A stretch of 64,000 nucleotides of DNA from Novosphingobium nitrogenifigens DSM 19370 (GTDB taxonomy: Bacteria; Pseudomonadota; Alphaproteobacteria; Sphingomonadales; Sphingomonadaceae). Below are positions 7,859 to 16,466 of this stretch, piece after piece (position 1 is the stretch's first letter; each line of letters begins with the position of its first letter). The stretch is from positions 1-64,000 of the forward strand of contig NZ_GL876934.1 in the NCBI RefSeq assembly GCF_000192575.1. Direction: 5' to 3'. Under the pieces are notes generated by a model. The model had not been told where the DNA came from. It did not search any database and saw only the letters and a list, made by a program, of their open reading frames with translations. A program made the translations under genes and the position numbers.

Positions 7859-8749
7859 CTACTTCTTCAGGGCTTTCTGGATCCTCGGCCAAGACGGGCT
7901 GAGTTCAAACGGGAATTTTTTAAGTTCTGGGTGCTTGGGGAAGATATGAAATGGAACCAGGACTCGGATTAAAAGGAGGCCGGGCATGAACGCATAAGCA
8001 GAAAATCGGTCGATAATTCTTCTATATTTCTTAACAAGTGCATTGATAGTGTCTGAGCCGCCAGTGTTAACGACCATCCACCCCCCATCTGGAGCTTGCT
8101 TGTAGAAGTGGTGCAATGAGTTTTCTGCAGGATGGGCGAATTGCGAGAGTTCCGAGTAGAAGGAATAAAGGCCCTCCAAATCGAACCTTTCAAGGTCTTT
8201 CACATATTCGAAAGTCTTCTTCGCCTCGAACACGTTGGAGAGCTGGGCGCGTTCTGCTCCATTCAGCTTCCGAGCATGCATGAAATGCGTGATCTTGTCT
8301 TCAAACTCCGAGAAAGTCAGCGACGTTGCGCATTCACCGGCAAGGGCTCCCCGAATTTTGGGCATGCTTTCTGCTAATGAAATCGCGAGTAGATTGAGGT
8401 CGCTGTAGAAATCTGCGGTGGACTCAATCAGCGACCTCAGATCGTTGCACCACGCAAGCAGGTCTCCTCGTTGGTATGAATTCCAGCATGCCAGCAGCCA
8501 TTGTTTGGAACGTGACAGGCAGAGCAGCGCGGCCAAGTGGGAATTCTGAAGCATCTCCAGTGCGCAGATGCGGTTCGCGTCCGCCGTAGCTGATCCGTCC
8601 GCGAAAATAGCGCCGAACGATTCTTCCGACGTGAAGTAGTGTTGGAAATTTGATGAGCGCTCCAAAACGGTTTCAATGACTGGCCCGAATTCGCGCGCAT
8701 ATCTGCCAAATAGAGGCGTCGATTCGGAAATGCTTTCTGTCACATTCAC
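7859..8749 (-). CDS. uncharacterised 296-residue protein
   Basis: An open frame of 296 residues starting GTG, AT-richer than its neighbours, predicted to be almost entirely alpha-helical. Visible segments include LLACWNSYQRGDLLAWCNDLRSLIEST and a C-terminal stretch with hydrophobic residues (FMPGLLLIRVLVPFHIF). I do not recognise the family. The all-helical pattern and the RSLIEST segment are loosely reminiscent of HEPN-like or abortive-infection proteins, but the characteristic RX4-6H motif is not obvious. It stands alone, 144 bases from the next gene on the same strand. Base composition suggests recent acquisition. Confidence 0.6.
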   Translation of the reverse strand: MNVTESISESTPLFGRYAREFGPVIETVLERSSNFQHYFTSEESFGAIFADGSATADANRICALEMLQNSHLAALLCLSRSKQWLLACWNSYQRGDLLAWCNDLRSLIESTADFYSDLNLLAISLAESMPKIRGALAGECATSLTFSEFEDKITHFMHARKLNGAERAQLSNVFEAKKTFEYVKDLERFDLEGLYSFYSELSQFAHPAENSLHHFYKQAPDGGWMVVNTGGSDTINALVKKYRRIIDRFSAYAFMPGLLLIRVLVPFHIFPKHPELKKFPFELSPSWPRIQKALKK

Positions 8750-8893
8750 TACTACATCCCAGCTAAGAAGTTAGTTCGATTCAGGTTGAAGTTCATGGGA
8801 CCCACTGCCCGATAGACATTGCTAATATCAACAAGACAGCCAGAGTTACGTATTGCACCCCCGGAACTGGTGCTGTCGCTCCGCCGCCAATCT

Positions 8894-9757
8894 TCAACTA
8901 AGCCCGAAGGCAGGCGCAACGACATCGACCCAGATGGTGATGGCGGAGCGGCCCCAACCGGTCTCGAGGTTAATATGCTCTAGCGACAGATTTGGTAGCC
9001 GGATCGCCACTGGAACGTACCGCACGGACAACTCGCCCAAGGCGACCTCGTGTGCCGGGAACCGTTGGCCGAACGAGGCGAGGCGGGGTTCCAAGGAGTG
9101 AAGCAGATCTGAGCCTGTCCGCTGAAGTCGGCGTCCATGATAGTGGCGCGCCCCCTCGCTGGCGCAATCCTCGACCGTCGGCTCGATGACCGTCGCGGCC
9201 GTGTCATCGACCACGATACTCGGCGGCACTATATCAACCATTTGCGCATGGTCCCAGTCTTGGAGCGCAAGCGAGGAATCGACGATCAGGTAAGGCGGCG
9301 CGCAAAGCCATGCATGTCCAGTCACGGAGGCGGGATCAACGGCTCCATCTATTGCATGGAAAGACTGGCGCAGTCCGCGGTGGGGCACGTCAAGATTGGC
9401 CGACCCATACAACCCGAAGCTCCAGACGCCCAAGCGGTCGAGCATCCGTACCATCATTCCGTAGGCGGTGATGCACGCACCCGACATAGCGTTCTCGGCG
9501 AGTTCAGAGGCGATGATCGCCGCGAGCTTGGGCACGGTTGTGCGGGCGTGGGCCTCGTAGGCAGCGTTCAAGGGGCGGGTGATGACCCATTCGGCGTATT
9601 TCTGGATGTAAATTCTGTCGCGCTTTTCCATCGCCACGAAGGCGGGCTGATCGTAGAATCCGAACTTAGTTGGATCGATGCCGGCAGCACGAAGTTCCGC
9701 GGTGAGCCGATCGTGCTCGTCAGCCGCTGGTTCCTCGCGCTGCTTCTCGTCGACCAT
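8894..9757 (-). CDS. uncharacterised protein with transglutaminase/papain-like Cys-His-Asp pattern
   Basis: A 287-residue soluble protein. After a charged N terminus and a helical region there is Cys95 in SGACITAYG at a helix start, His148 in TGHAWL and Asp160 in LIVDSSL. This order and spacing match the catalytic triad of transglutaminase-like or papain-fold proteins. No export signal is visible. The start ATG at 9757 has GGGGGAAG upstream, and a promoter-like element lies at 9783-9811. It does not overlap its neighbours and is not obviously in an operon. The fold call is an inference from motif order; substrate and role are unknown. Confidence 0.6.
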   Translation of the reverse strand: MVDEKQREEPAADEHDRLTAELRAAGIDPTKFGFYDQPAFVAMEKRDRIYIQKYAEWVITRPLNAAYEAHARTTVPKLAAIIASELAENAMSGACITAYGMMVRMLDRLGVWSFGLYGSANLDVPHRGLRQSFHAIDGAVDPASVTGHAWLCAPPYLIVDSSLALQDWDHAQMVDIVPPSIVVDDTAATVIEPTVEDCASEGARHYHGRRLQRTGSDLLHSLEPRLASFGQRFPAHEVALGELSVRYVPVAIRLPNLSLEHINLETGWGRSAITIWVDVVAPAFGLS

Positions 9758-9782
9758 TCCGTACTTCCCCCGGTTGACGGAG

Positions 9783-9811
9783 GCTATCTATCAACACTGT
9801 TCACTTGTCAA
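9783..9811 (-). promoter_or_regulatory. candidate promoter with palindrome for the 287-residue gene
   Basis: On the minus strand a perfect TTGACA (9811-9806) is followed after 17 bases by GATAGC (9788-9783), 26 bases before the start codon. The spacer contains the small palindrome AACAGTGTT, a possible repressor site. The sigma-70-type assignment is by eye. Confidence 0.4.
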
Positions 9812-10099
9812 TTTCAGACGGCGACGGATAGGACAGAGCGCATTGCTGTCGCTCTGCTCCTCGTATCAAGAACGGCCGGTTCCGTCGGGAACAGCCGTTA
9901 TGGCGTAGGTCTTGGAACGGCGAGAGTTGGTCGCCAGCAGACTGGCACCACACTCGAAAGAATTTCGCCTTCAGAGCAGCCGTTCCCAGACGAGCCTCCG
10001 AGCGTCGTTAGCGCGCCTTCGTTCATGTTCCAACACAAGGCGTCGAATGGCCGGATTCAACGCTGCTCGCGGTCAGCCAGATGGACGACAATGTTGGCC
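9812..10099. other. intergenic gap upstream of the 287-residue gene
   Basis: There is no supported gene between the promoter element and the end of chrB. A small imperfect hairpin AGAGCG...CGCTCT lies near 9836-9856, just beyond the promoter. The rest appears featureless. Confidence 0.35.
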
Positions 10100-10921
10100 T
10101 CACCGTCTAGGACGGTGTGACGCCCAGTTATGGGTTTCGTCATAGGCATCGCGGCTCCAGCGATATAGTGCATCATAGGCGATTATCCCCGCCTCCAACT
10201 GGGCGTGGTCGTCTTCGAACATACGTGACAGACCTAGCGAAAGCGCGAGTAGCCCGGCGGCTTCGGGCGCGATCTTCACCCGGTCGGTATCCGCCCCCCG
10301 CACGATGGTGGCAAGGCGCGCCAGCGGTTCCCAATCCCCAAGCCCGAAATCCTCGACCATGGCATCGAAGGTGCAAAGCTCACCCCGGTGAGTCCAGCGC
10401 AGGCCTTCACCCTCCACGTCGAAAGGCGTGGCGCCAAAGGCAAGTGCCACGGCCTGAATTTCCGACGGCGCGACAAACAGAAATACCGCCTGCGGATCGA
10501 CGAAACGGCGGATCAGCCATGGACAGGCGATGCGATCGACCTTTGGCCGCGCGCGCGTCACCCAGACCGTGCGTCCCTGGTCATCGCGCGGTGGCAGAGC
10601 CTCGGCGCCGATCAATGGCAGTTTTTCCGCTTGCCAGCCCAGAACGCCACCTTCGAGGATCTGCGCATCGGCCCGGTGGTGTCGCAGCCAAGCCGCCACA
10701 CCGGGGCTGACCGCCTGCCCGTTGCGGCAAATGACGATCACCTCCTGCCCCGCATAATTCCGACCCCATTGGGCGACATCCGCGCCGCTCAGGCCAATCG
10801 CTGCCGGAAAGAGCCGCCCATCGGTCTCCTCGGCCATGCGAACGTCGATCAGCACGGGGCATTTGGGCGTGCCCAGGAGCCGCATGAGCTTGGCGGGGGC
10901 GATGGCGTTCAAGGCTGACAT
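10100..10921 (-). CDS. chrB: rhodanese-ChrB fusion, chromate resistance protein
   Basis: A 273-residue two-domain protein. Residues about 10-105 are a rhodanese domain with the active-site loop CRNGQA (65-70). Residues about 118-265 match the ChrB C-terminal domain (VTRARPKVDRIACPWLIRRF, GEGLRWTHRGELCTFDAM). ChrB proteins sense or reduce chromate and control chr operons. The rhodanese part corresponds to what is the separate ChrE protein in some chromate clusters. It is the last gene of a four-gene minus-strand operon, 15 bases after the propeller gene. Whether it binds DNA is uncertain, since the N-terminal DNA-binding part of classical ChrB is replaced by rhodanese. Confidence 0.85.
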   Translation of the reverse strand: MSALNAIAPAKLMRLLGTPKCPVLIDVRMAEETDGRLFPAAIGLSGADVAQWGRNYAGQEVIVICRNGQAVSPGVAAWLRHHRADAQILEGGVLGWQAEKLPLIGAEALPPRDDQGRTVWVTRARPKVDRIACPWLIRRFVDPQAVFLFVAPSEIQAVALAFGATPFDVEGEGLRWTHRGELCTFDAMVEDFGLGDWEPLARLATIVRGADTDRVKIAPEAAGLLALSLGLSRMFEDDHAQLEAGIIAYDALYRWSRDAYDETHNWASHRPRR

Positions 10922-10936
10922 GGGCTGCCTTTCGGA

Positions 10937-11920
10937 TCAATCTTCGGGTTTGAGGACAAGCAATCGGGCGGTGCCGCCGGTCCAGCCGGCAGGCACCGCC
11001 ACGATCAAGCGGTCAAGATCGGGAGAATAGAGCGAGGTGCGCGCACCCGATCCGGTTTTGACAAAGCCGAGCGGGGCAGCAGTTTCGGAGAAGGCCTCGA
11101 CCTTGCCCGAGCCGCAACTGACATACCAACGCTGCCGCTTGGCATCGCGGAACACATCATCGGCATCGCCGCAGGTTGACGGATCAAGATGAACCGCGCT
11201 GCTGGCTGCATCGAGCACCGACAGATGGGCTGGCAGGCGGGAGACGATGGCAAGGGTCTGTCCCTCCGCGCCCAGTGCCATCGGGAAATTCAGGTGGTGC
11301 GGCGCAGGCCAGCGCGCCAGCACCGTACCCTTGGCGAGGTCAACGGCGGCCACCGCGCCCGCATTCGGCAGGTTGACATAGAGCCGTCCCTTCGCCGCAT
11401 CGATCTGGAAGCCCTCTGGATGCGCGGGCAGCGATATGGTCCTGACGATCTCGCGCCTGACAGGATCGATCAGCGCGATCGCGCCCGAGCCATAGCCCAC
11501 CGCGATAAGGCCGTTTGCCTTGTCCACCCGGACGTTGTCAGCATCGCTGCCGAGCTTGAGGCTGCCCACTGGCGTCAGCGTGGCGGCATTGAAGAACCGC
11601 ACCGTCCCATCGCCACCGCAGGCGACAACCAACTGATCGAGCGCAGGCAGGTAGGCCACCCCCTGCGGTTCTGCCAGGCCGGTGATGCGCCGCCGCTGCC
11701 CGTTGGCGAGGTCGACAGCATCGAGAGAACCATTGGCGATTTCAGCCACGAACAACCGGTGATGCGCCACATCCAGTGCCAGATGATCTATCCGCCCTTT
11801 CACATCGGGCAAGGCGATCTCGCGCTCCAGCGTTAACGGCGCCTGAGAGGCGGGCTCGGCCTGCGCACATCCGCCAAGGGCAAGGAGCGCGATGAATCCG
11901 CCGTATGTAAAACCTCTCAT
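10937..11920 (-). CDS. YncE-like beta-propeller lipoprotein
   Basis: A 327-residue protein starting MRGFTYGGFIALLALGGC, a lipoprotein signal with lipobox LGGC. The rest is repeated beta-propeller blades (RRITGLAEPQGVAYLP, VGSLKLGSDADNVRVD, VRTISLPAHPEGFQID), as in YncE/YVTN-type proteins. ATG at 11920 is chosen because the signal peptide begins there and a GGGGGGTGAG tract precedes it. The reading frame extends 22 codons upstream without support. It sits between the superoxide dismutase and chrB genes, implying a periplasmic accessory role in chromate or oxidative stress. Its biochemical function is unknown. Confidence 0.8.
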   Translation of the reverse strand: MRGFTYGGFIALLALGGCAQAEPASQAPLTLEREIALPDVKGRIDHLALDVAHHRLFVAEIANGSLDAVDLANGQRRRITGLAEPQGVAYLPALDQLVVACGGDGTVRFFNAATLTPVGSLKLGSDADNVRVDKANGLIAVGYGSGAIALIDPVRREIVRTISLPAHPEGFQIDAAKGRLYVNLPNAGAVAAVDLAKGTVLARWPAPHHLNFPMALGAEGQTLAIVSRLPAHLSVLDAASSAVHLDPSTCGDADDVFRDAKRQRWYVSCGSGKVEAFSETAAPLGFVKTGSGARTSLYSPDLDRLIVAVPAGWTGGTARLLVLKPED

Positions 11921-11940
11921 CTCACCCCCCTGTTCCAGCC

Positions 11941-12660
11941 TTACCCTCGCGTGGCGGCCTTGTAGCGCGCATCGACCACGGCCCAATCGATGTTGTGCAA
12001 GAAGGCCTCGACATATTTGGCAGCCGCCGCGCCATAATCGATGGCAAAGGCGTGCTCATACATGTCCAGCACCAGCAGCGGCGTGCCCGTCACCGGCCCA
12101 TTGGTGTGGTCCCAGGCCCAGTAATTGTGCAGAGATTTGGTGTACTGGTTCCACGCCAGAATGCACCAGCCCGAACCGCCCGCCAGCGCCATGGCGGTGC
12201 GGCGGAATTCGGCCTCCCAGGCCTCGAAACTGCCGTGGCTTTTGGCCAGAGCCTCGCGAATCGCGCCCTGTGCCACGCCATCGCCGCCCAACTGTTCGAA
12301 ATAGAGTTCATGGAGAATGACCGAGCCGGTGCGGTGCAGTTCCTCGCGCTTGAGATCGCCATAGATGACCGGGGGCAGATCCTTGTCGGCCATCGCGGCG
12401 GCAAGGCGCCCCTCGACCATGTTCAGCGCTTTGACCGAGCCTTGGTAATTGTTCTCCCAATGTGAGCGAATCAGTTTTTCCGACAAGCCGGTGAGCTTGG
12501 TCGCATCAAAGCCCAGAGGCTTGGGCGCGTGGCCGCCGGCGAACGCGGGCACTGTGACAGAAGGAACAGCGGTTTGCGCGCCAGTCTCGAGCGGCACTGC
12601 GGCGGCAGCGGCACCGAGAGCGATAGTGCCAAGAGCGTTGCGGCGGGACATGTCAGCCAT
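11941..12660 (-). CDS. chrC: Fe/Mn superoxide dismutase with Tat-like signal (ChrC-type)
   Basis: A 239-residue protein whose N terminus MADMSRRNALGTIALGAAAAAVP resembles a twin-arginine signal (SRRNALG). An Fe/Mn superoxide dismutase follows: N-terminal helices with SHWENNY, LHELYF, the segment GSGWCILAW, and metal-ligand region DMYEHAFAIDYG. The start at 12660 has GGAG 8 bases upstream; a longer frame to 12771 lacks family support. It begins 23 bases after chrA. Superoxide dismutase genes named chrC occur in characterised chromate operons, where they counter oxygen radicals from Cr(VI) reduction. Periplasmic location is inferred from the signal. Confidence 0.85.
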   Translation of the reverse strand: MADMSRRNALGTIALGAAAAAVPLETGAQTAVPSVTVPAFAGGHAPKPLGFDATKLTGLSEKLIRSHWENNYQGSVKALNMVEGRLAAAMADKDLPPVIYGDLKREELHRTGSVILHELYFEQLGGDGVAQGAIREALAKSHGSFEAWEAEFRRTAMALAGGSGWCILAWNQYTKSLHNYWAWDHTNGPVTGTPLLVLDMYEHAFAIDYGAAAAKYVEAFLHNIDWAVVDARYKAATRG

Positions 12661-12683
12661 GCGGATGCTCCATATGGGGGGTG

Positions 12684-13988
12684 TCAGGGGAGGAGAGAAA
12701 GCAGCCAGCCACCAGCGGCGGCGAGGCCCAGAACGCGCATGATGTTCCATTTGCGGGCGATGATCAGCCAAGCGGAACCGGCGGCGATCAAACCGGAGCG
12801 CCAGTCGAAACTGGCCAACACCGGCAGGCTGAGGCTGCCCCAGACCGGCCGCAACTCATGGAACAAGACCTGCAGCGCGAACCATGCCGAGAGATTGGCG
12901 ATCACCCCGACAATGGCCGAAGTGACCAGCGCCAGCGCGCCTTTCAGTGCTTGGGCGCGTTCGAGCCGTTCGATCCACGGCGCCAGTGCAAACACCCACA
13001 GGAAGCATGGAGCAAAGGTTACCCATGTTGTCAGCCCCGCGCCCAGCAGGCCCGCAACCAGCGGGGTGAAAGGTGTAGGGCTGCGAAACGCGGCCAGATA
13101 GCCGACAAATTGCGTCACCATGATCAGCGGCCCCGGCGTGGTTTCGGCCAGCCCCAGCCCATCGGCCATTTCGGCGGCGGTCAGCCAGTGCTGCGCCGAA
13201 ACCGCCTGCTGCGCCATATAGGCCAGCACCGCATAGGCCCCGCCAAAGGTCACCACCGCCAGCTTGGAGAAGAACACCCCCACCCGCCACAGCACATGAT
13301 CGCGCCCGAGCAGCGCCAAAATCGCCACCATGGGCGCTGCCCATGCCAAAGCGCCGATCAGCACGGCGCGGACGCTGTAGCCCCAGGGGCGCGGCGTATC
13401 GGGAGGCGATCCCGCCTCGCCCTTCAGCCCCAACAGCGCGGGGCGCCAGCGCGCCGCGATCCAGCCGATCACCCCCGCCCCGATCACCACCAGCGGAAAG
13501 GGCGCATTGAACAGGAACAATGCGACAAAGGACAAGACCGCCGCAGTTTTGCGGAACCGCGTCCCCAGCGCGCGGCCTGCAAGCCGCAGCACCGCCTGCA
13601 CCACAATGGCCAGAACCGCCGCCTTGATGCCAAGAAACAGCGCCGCAAACCACGCCAGATGCGCCGCCGCGCCATAGAGCATCGAGAGCGCCAGAATGAC
13701 CAGCGCGCCGGGAATGACAAACAGCAGTCCCGCCGCCAGCCCGCCCCGGATGCCATGCAGTTTCCAGCCGATCCAGATGGCCAGTTGCTGCGCCTCAGGC
13801 CCTGGCAACAGGTGGCAGAAATTCAAAGCGTGGAGATATTGGTCCTCGCTGATCCAGCCGCGTTCCTCCACCAGTTCGCGGTGCATCAGCGCGATCTGGC
13901 CCGCAGGCCCGCCAAAGCTGAGACAGCCTATGCGGGCGGATACGCGCACCAGTTCGGCAAAATCAGGATGGGAAGGAGAGGTCGTCAT
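12684..13988 (-). CDS. chrA: chromate efflux transporter, long-chain CHR family
   Basis: A 434-residue membrane protein made of two homologous CHR halves. Each carries the signature FGG motif (SFGGPAGQIALMHRELVEE in the first, VTFGGAYAVLAYM in the second) and a Pro/Gly motif (LLPGPEAQQLA and ETTPGPLIMVTQFVGY). This is the standard layout of long ChrA transporters, which expel chromate using the proton gradient. It is the first gene of the chrA-sod-propeller-chrB operon on the minus strand. AAAGGTGA lies 13 bases before the ATG. Control by chromate through ChrB is expected from other systems. Confidence 0.92.
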   Translation of the reverse strand: MTTSPSHPDFAELVRVSARIGCLSFGGPAGQIALMHRELVEERGWISEDQYLHALNFCHLLPGPEAQQLAIWIGWKLHGIRGGLAAGLLFVIPGALVILALSMLYGAAAHLAWFAALFLGIKAAVLAIVVQAVLRLAGRALGTRFRKTAAVLSFVALFLFNAPFPLVVIGAGVIGWIAARWRPALLGLKGEAGSPPDTPRPWGYSVRAVLIGALAWAAPMVAILALLGRDHVLWRVGVFFSKLAVVTFGGAYAVLAYMAQQAVSAQHWLTAAEMADGLGLAETTPGPLIMVTQFVGYLAAFRSPTPFTPLVAGLLGAGLTTWVTFAPCFLWVFALAPWIERLERAQALKGALALVTSAIVGVIANLSAWFALQVLFHELRPVWGSLSLPVLASFDWRSGLIAAGSAWLIIARKWNIMRVLGLAAAGGWLLSLLP

Positions 13989-14476
13989 TTATGTGCCTAT
14001 CACCTTTCCGCCCGCACAATGCAGGCCGGAGAAGGCAACACTTGGGCTGACGCCTGGCCGGGAGGTTGCTTTATCCCGGTGCGCCCTCTCCTAGTGCAGC
14101 AACCCGATCACGGCAAGTATCTTGATTGATCCGAGGCAAGCTTGACTGCTTTGCCAGACGGCATGTCAAACAGATACGCTTCCAGTTATGCAGGCAAGAT
14201 TGCAGCATCAGCGTTACCGACAGCGACCTGTCACTATGCTACGTCGGCGTCATGCCCAGTTTCACCCTCTCCTCCGGTCCCGCCATTGCCGCCGCCATTC
14301 GGGACATTCGGGGGCCTTGGTCAGGGCATCGGAACCCGCCATACGTTCACACTGGCTGGTGCTCTGCTGAAAGAGGTGGTCTGGGACTTTCTGCCTTCCG
14401 CGAGTGATGCGACGAACGGGATTCTGCTGAACGCAGACGTTGACTCAGCTTGGGCAAGGGAGTTTATCAGACATAG
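13989..14476. other. intergenic gap between chrA and the TIR gene
   Basis: This 488-base region lies between divergent genes. Two short overlapping frames (14126-14407 and 14142-14489, plus strand) show no family features, and the second merely overlaps the TIR start. No transfer RNA, repeat or strong hairpin seen. It presumably holds the chrA promoter near 14050-14130. Confidence 0.35.
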
Positions 14477-16087
14477 ATGGACGGCATGACGAAGCGCACG
14501 AAGCTGATCACACCGGAGGAGGAAGCGGCGTACTTGCGCATGTTCGCGGAAAGCTATGCACGCAACCGGCGGCTGATGAACGCGCAGCGCTTCAACGCCG
14601 GGCAATTGACCATTAATCTTGTGAAGGCACCGGACGATCCGGGAGAGGGCGAGCCGGCATTCCAAGATGATCTGGCGCGATTTGGGGGTGGGTTACGCGC
14701 TGCGGAGATTCCGTACCACCAGACTGCGATCGCGATGGATTCCGTGGCTGCCCACGGTTTTACATTGCCCGAGTTCGTCGTCGCGATGCAGGCGCTGGGA
14801 CCGCCGGCGATCACGGCCATCGCCGGATATGCTGTTGCATGGATGCGGTCCCGCAAGGGGCGCAGCATTCGCATCGCCGTCGGGGATGTCGAGGTCGAAG
14901 CATCGACGCTGGATCAAGTCGAGCATGCGCTGCAGAAGGCCTTGATGCTCAGAGATCGCCAAACGGTCGGTGCAGCGGCACCTTCGACCTCGAGCCACAC
15001 CCATTACGACGAGGGCGAGTTGACCATGCCAATCGAAGACGACGAAATCAGAGGGGTACTGCTCAAGCATTTCCACAACCTGCGGCATAACAATGGTGGG
15101 TGGGTGCCGATCTCTGAAACCGTTCTCGCACCCCATCCGGTTGAGCTGCGAGTTATCGGGAGTGTGTGCCAGCAGCTTGCCGACATAGGCCTCATCGATT
15201 GGAAGGCACTTGCAGGCGACGGGGGCATTGCGGCCGGAATGGCCAAGATCACGGGCAAGGGAGTGGCGGCGGTTGAACGCCGCGGCTCTTCGGAAATCTC
15301 CATCCGCTTTCCGTCGAACGATGGTTCCGCGCGAGACTCTCGGGCGAGCGAACCGCAATATACGCCAGAGGCAGCAAGCGCGGTCTATGCGGCGATCGAG
15401 GGTTTGATTGCTGCTGGCAAGCGTGCCTACGCCCATAATGTCCCACTAGAGGCCCAAAACATTCTGCTGAAGCACTTTGGTGGAAGGCTCCGACCGGCCG
15501 AGGCGTCGGATCAAATACAGGCGGCCATCGTCGGATTGGCGGAGAGCGATAAGATCGAGATCCATCCAGAGCCGCGCAAGGATTGGCTGATTTTGGAGCG
15601 TGAAATTTTGGAGGAAATCGTTGTGCCAGAAGTCAGTAGGAAAATATTTGTGGTTCACGGTCGGGACGACGCGACAAAGAACGAAGTTTCCCTGTTCCTC
15701 GGAGCGATCGGATTGGAACCGATCATTCTGCATATGCGCCCCAACGGGGGGAGGCACTTGCTCACCAAATTTCGGGAAGAGGCCGATGGCGCCGATTTCG
15801 CAGTGGTGCTGATGACGCCCGATGATGAAGGTGGCCTCGCGGGTGTCGCTGATCGGAAGCCCAGAGCGCGGCAAAATGTCGTGCTCGAACTTGGATTTTT
15901 CCTCGGAAAGCTTGGGCCAGCCAACGTGGCCGCGCTTGTGAAGGATGATGTCGAAAAACCATCAGACTTTGACGGTATTGCCTACATTCCCTTCGATGCC
16001 GGCGGGACTACCTGGAAGACACTGCTGGCTCGCGAGTTGCAGCACGCGAAGGTGCCATTTGATCCTGCGAAGGTTCTGACCGCATGA
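14477..16087 (+). CDS. TIR-domain protein (PF10137/CAP12-type TIR), probable defence effector
   Basis: A 536-residue protein. The last 150 residues form a TIR-like nucleotide-binding domain: KIFVVHGRDDATKNEV, then LEPIILH, FAVVLMTPDDEGG, and RARQNVVLELGFFLGKLG, where the Glu of VLELGFF is the candidate catalytic residue. This type cleaves NAD+ in CBASS, Pycsar and related phage defence systems. The N-terminal 170 residues include RSIRIAVGDVEVEAS, which resembles the small effector-associated constant (EACC1) modules. The middle carries winged-helix-like segments. No cyclase gene is adjacent, so it would act alone or with the next gene. The start is uncertain between 14477 and 14486. Confidence 0.8.
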   Translation: MDGMTKRTKLITPEEEAAYLRMFAESYARNRRLMNAQRFNAGQLTINLVKAPDDPGEGEPAFQDDLARFGGGLRAAEIPYHQTAIAMDSVAAHGFTLPEFVVAMQALGPPAITAIAGYAVAWMRSRKGRSIRIAVGDVEVEASTLDQVEHALQKALMLRDRQTVGAAAPSTSSHTHYDEGELTMPIEDDEIRGVLLKHFHNLRHNNGGWVPISETVLAPHPVELRVIGSVCQQLADIGLIDWKALAGDGGIAAGMAKITGKGVAAVERRGSSEISIRFPSNDGSARDSRASEPQYTPEAASAVYAAIEGLIAAGKRAYAHNVPLEAQNILLKHFGGRLRPAEASDQIQAAIVGLAESDKIEIHPEPRKDWLILEREILEEIVVPEVSRKIFVVHGRDDATKNEVSLFLGAIGLEPIILHMRPNGGRHLLTKFREEADGADFAVVLMTPDDEGGLAGVADRKPRARQNVVLELGFFLGKLGPANVAALVKDDVEKPSDFDGIAYIPFDAGGTTWKTLLARELQHAKVPFDPAKVLTA

Positions 16088-16466
16088 ACCGGTTCTGTCG
16101 TAAATTTTCCCCCAGTCTGCTATCCGGATGCAAAGATGCTGATTTTCAAGGGTGCGTGATGTTCAAGGGGCAGCATTTCGAAGGCTCGGTGATCATGCTG
16201 TGTCGCAGTCGCCCTCAAACCCGACGCTCAGAGTCTCTTTCCTGATCGACGAAAGCTGGCCATCGCTCATTTCGCACTACGAAGGTAAACCATCCAGCGA
16301 AAGCGGCGCGGCTCAATGGGGCCGGTTGGCAAGCAATTGCGGATAAGTCAGCGCACCGCACGCCGGAAATGCAGCCTTCATGTTTGACGATTGCCTCGCG
16401 TCGGTGTGAAACTGGCTTTTCCGGCTTCCTTGGGTAAGTCACGACTATCAGAGGCAAAACGCTCCC
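16088..16466. other. intergenic gap
   Basis: There are 379 bases after the TIR gene without a supported gene. A 64-codon frame at 16152-16346 has no ribosome binding site or recognisable features. No hairpin terminator is obvious. Confidence 0.35.

Noticed and set aside
9137..10120. 327-codon plus-strand frame
   Set aside because: Mostly antisense to the transglutaminase-like gene, without ribosome binding site or motifs.
14142..14489. 115-codon frame overlapping the TIR start
   Set aside because: Low-complexity Ser/Pro composition and no recognisable domain. Overlap alone is not enough to call a gene.
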